Shown one piece after another: positions 13,672 through 16,023 of a stretch of DNA of 16,023 bases; the first letter of the stretch is position 1; each line of letters begins with the position of its first letter. The notes under the pieces are model-generated. The model had not been told where the DNA came from. It was given only the letters and a program-made list of their open reading frames with translations, and searched no databases. Position numbers and translations under genes: made by a program. The stretch spans positions 1 through 16,023 of the forward strand of contig JBCBTD010000083.1 of assembly GCA_039818825.1 (NCBI GenBank), in the 5' to 3' direction. This DNA is from JBCBTD01 sp039818825. GTDB lineage: Bacteria > Pseudomonadota > Alphaproteobacteria > Geminicoccales > Geminicoccaceae.

Positions 13672-16010
13672 AGCGATTCCGGCCAGGTGAAGCGGAACGT
13701 GCAGCCGCGCTGGTCGTCGTCACTACACAGCTCGATGGTCCCGCCGACCCGCTCGACGGCCTTCTTGACCAACGCCAAGCCCATTCCGCTGCCGCTCTTG
13801 TCCGCGCGGCCGCCTCCTTTTTGGAAGATCTCGAACACCCGCTGTTGGAACCGGGTGGGGATTCCGGGACCGTCGTCGGCGACCTCGAACATGGTGACGC
13901 CGTCGACGTCGGTCGCCCTGATGACGACGCTGCCCTCGTCCAGATCGTGGTGCTTGATCGCGTTCTCCACGAGATTGCGAACGACATGCTCCAGCAGGCT
14001 GGCGTCGGTGGCGATCGTCGGCAGCTCGCCGTCGATCGTCACCGTGAATCCCGGCGGTGGTGCCGCGAGCTCGATCTGACCGTCGACCAGCGCTCGCGTG
14101 TCGACACCGGCGACGGCGCCCGCCTGTCTTCCCAGCCGCGAATAGGTCAAGAGGTCGCCGATCATACGCTCCATCTGCGACACGCGTTCGGCCACCAAGT
14201 CGAGGTTGGTGGCATTGTCGCGCGACAAGGCCTCTCCGAGGTCGGTGCGCAGGAACTCGAGCATCGTGCGTACGGAGCGGAGCGGCGATTTCAGGTCGTG
14301 CGACGCGATGTACGCGAACCGCTCCAGGTCCTCGTTGGCGCGTTCCAACGCGACGTTCTTTCGTTCCAACGCGTCCTGCGCGGCCTTGATCTCGGTAACG
14401 TCGACGAAGCTCAAAATGGCCCCGCCCACGGTCGAGCGGCCGCGGATGTAGGGCCTTACCTGCACGAACAGCGAGCGGTGGCCGTCGCGGCCGCGCTCCA
14501 AGGTCATCTGCGTGCGGACGCTCTCGCCGTTCCGGATCACCGCGGCGACGACGTCATCGAGGTCGGCAGTCCGGTCGTTGGCCAACGCCTCCGTCAGGCT
14601 CGTGCCGGCGGTTCGTTTGGTCAGGCAGAACAACTGCGCCGCGGCCGGTGTGTAGCGGCGGATGCGTCGTTCTCCATCGACGACGACGATGGCGATGTCG
14701 GCTGAACGGAGCAGGTTTTCGACGTCTTGGGACACAGCGGTCAACTCTCCGATTTTGCGCTCGTGGTCCTGGCGGATGGCACCCAGCTCGGTATTGACCC
14801 GGGCGAGTCGGTGGTTGGTCGTCTCCAACTCTTGGTTGATGGCGTGCAATTCGTCGTTGGCCGTGGCCAAGGCGCGGTTCCGGCTTTGAACCTCTTCGAT
14901 CGCGCTTTTGAGCCCGCGGGCGGCTGTGACCAAGTGCGCGCGCAGGTTGGGCTCGGCATCGCCGCCGCGGACGTCATCCAGGCGACCGCGTGACAACCGC
15001 ACCAGCCACAAGGGCTCGGGGTCCAGCGGCGAGCAGGTCATCGCCTCGGCGCGGACGACCGCCTCCGAGTCGCGGTCGACCACCCGCCACGCGGGGGCGT
15101 CGGTGCGTACCGCCTCCACGAAGGCGCTGACGAGTGCGCCGCGGAGCGACGGTGCCGTCCCGGTCCCCAGCGCGAACGGGGCGTTGTTGGCGCCCTCGGC
15201 GAGCAGCAGTTCAGGTTCGCCCATGGTCGCGCGAATCGTGCCGTGCACGTCGACGACCAGCGCCGCCGGTGCGAAGTGGTGCGCAACGCGTTCCAGTAGC
15301 AAAGCGCCATGCGGGGCGCTGTTGGTCTCACCGCAGCGTTGGGCGCGCGGCCGGGCGGATCGGCGGTAGAGCCCGTTGGACTGGTCGACGGCGGTGAGGT
15401 TGCTGATGTCGCCAGCCCAGGCCGTGCTGGCGCCGAGGTACAGCACCCCGTCTGGCGCAAGGGCATTGACCAGGCGGTCCATGAGGCAGCCGTTGCAGCC
15501 GCTCGGTGACCGCCGGATCGATGCCGGTGCAAGGATCAAGTCGATGTTGCCGAACGGCGTGTCGTAGAGGGTGTCCTGGACGCTGAAGAGAACCCGACCG
15601 CGGAGGTCCGGTTTCACCTGCCAAGCATCGCCGGTCCACCTGAGCCGCCGCCGGTGACCAGCGCGCAGGAGCGGCCGGGCGACGTCGCGCCCGAGCCGGC
15701 CTTTGCTGGCTGCCTGGACGTGGTCCGGGTCGCGGTCGGTGGCGAAAATCCGCGGCATGGCGGTCGTTCCGGCACGCTCGCCAGCTGCCTCGAACATCAT
15801 CGCGATGCCGAACGCTGCGGTGCCATCCCCGCAGTCGGGAACCCACACCCGAGCCGGTGTGCCGCGAGCGGCGCGAGTGACGAGGGGGCGGATCACCGTG
15901 TTGTCCAGCGCCGTCAACGGCGGCGACGTCGGATCGAACGTGACGGGGCTCGAGCTACTGAGGCCGAGATTGAGCGGCGCGGCGGCGCGGGTGGGCAGTG
16001 GGATGAGCAC
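13644..16010 (-). CDS. Sensor histidine kinase with degenerate CheR domain, coiled coil and PAS domain
   Basis: This 788-residue protein is a sensory kinase without membrane segments, so probably a cytoplasmic sensor. Residues about 20-217 align with a CheR methyltransferase: RVWVPDCGDGTAAFGIA (54-70) replaces the SAM motif GCSTGEEAYSLA, FATDRDP (89-95) keeps the acidic residue, and NIDLILAPASIR (155-166) replaces DLISCRNVLIYL, so catalysis is probably lost. Residues 365-430 form a coiled coil (ELHAINQELETTNHRL) typical of CheB-CheR-PAS kinases. A PAS domain spans about 430-540. The kinase core has H-box SHDLKSPLR (H571), N-box N683, G1 DDGPGIP (712-718) and G2 GSGMGLALV (740-748). GTG 16010 has GAGGAA upstream (16018-16023), but the frame stays open to the window edge, so a longer N-terminus is possible. 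No response regulator is nearby. Confidence 0.85.
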   Translation of the reverse strand: MLIPLPTRAAAPLNLGLSSSSPVTFDPTSPPLTALDNTVIRPLVTRAARGTPARVWVPDCGDGTAAFGIAMMFEAAGERAGTTAMPRIFATDRDPDHVQAASKGRLGRDVARPLLRAGHRRRLRWTGDAWQVKPDLRGRVLFSVQDTLYDTPFGNIDLILAPASIRRSPSGCNGCLMDRLVNALAPDGVLYLGASTAWAGDISNLTAVDQSNGLYRRSARPRAQRCGETNSAPHGALLLERVAHHFAPAALVVDVHGTIRATMGEPELLLAEGANNAPFALGTGTAPSLRGALVSAFVEAVRTDAPAWRVVDRDSEAVVRAEAMTCSPLDPEPLWLVRLSRGRLDDVRGGDAEPNLRAHLVTAARGLKSAIEEVQSRNRALATANDELHAINQELETTNHRLARVNTELGAIRQDHERKIGELTAVSQDVENLLRSADIAIVVVDGERRIRRYTPAAAQLFCLTKRTAGTSLTEALANDRTADLDDVVAAVIRNGESVRTQMTLERGRDGHRSLFVQVRPYIRGRSTVGGAILSFVDVTEIKAAQDALERKNVALERANEDLERFAYIASHDLKSPLRSVRTMLEFLRTDLGEALSRDNATNLDLVAERVSQMERMIGDLLTYSRLGRQAGAVAGVDTRALVDGQIELAAPPPGFTVTIDGELPTIATDASLLEHVVRNLVENAIKHHDLDEGSVVIRATDVDGVTMFEVADDGPGIPTRFQQRVFEIFQKGGGRADKSGSGMGLALVKKAVERVGGTIELCSDDDQRGCTFRFTWPESLQPDVSADQ

Positions 16011-16023
16011 TTCGTGGTTCCTC

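Noticed and set aside
1..16023. CRISPR array, tRNA, rRNA, insertion sequence or long direct repeats
   Set aside because: Reading both strands I found no regularly spaced repeats, cloverleaf-like genes, terminal inverted repeats or transposase motifs. The only long similarities are the two paralogous gene pairs.

Overview
The window is GC-rich, gene-dense DNA. It reads as an ordinary chromosomal segment of a proteobacterium, most likely an alphaproteobacterium. That placement is inferred from the high GC at third codon positions, the style of the ABC importer operon and the CheB/CheR-derived sensor kinase; no marker gene is present. I see no rRNA, tRNA, CRISPR array, transposase or phage gene.

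Layout. (1) 1-192, minus: the N-terminus of a secreted protein cut by the window edge. (2) 396-7147, plus: a tightly packed six-gene operon. It holds a periplasmic NMT1/THI5-type binding protein, an ABC ATPase, an inner-membrane permease, a cytosine-deaminase-like amidohydrolase and two tandem paralogous FAD-linked oxidases. Gaps are 25 nt or less and several starts abut or overlap the preceding stop. (3) 10508-7173, minus: a two-gene trehalose module, an OtsB-type trehalose-6-phosphate phosphatase followed by a GH65 trehalose-active enzyme. It converges tail to tail with the operon, 25 nt apart. (4) 10509-10823: a 315-nt intergenic stretch with several inverted repeats, including an 8-bp dyad with a palindrome at its exact centre. 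(5) 11970-10824, minus: a creatininase-family amidohydrolase and, downstream, a small unknown ORF. (6) 12048-13671, plus, divergent from the creatininase gene: a Rid-family protein and two tandem flavodoxin-fold NAD(P)H:quinone-reductase-like proteins, joined by 1-nt stop/start overlaps. (7) 16010-13644, minus: a sensor histidine kinase with a degenerate CheR methyltransferase domain, a coiled coil, a PAS domain and a kinase core. Its 3' end overlaps the last flavoprotein gene by 28 nt.

Working together. Blocks 2, 5 and 6 look like parts of one catabolic capacity: uptake of a small, probably nitrogen-containing (heterocyclic or amide) compound, hydrolytic deamination or ring opening by two metal amidohydrolases, flavin-dependent oxidation, and a Rid protein plus flavoproteins for reactive intermediates or electron disposal. 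This loosely recalls the Rut pyrimidine pathway in its mix of amidohydrolase, flavoenzyme and Rid protein, but none of the enzymes is RutA- or RutB-like. The substrate cannot be read from the sequence. The trehalose module is probably independent (osmotic or stress metabolism). The kinase has no partner regulator in the window.
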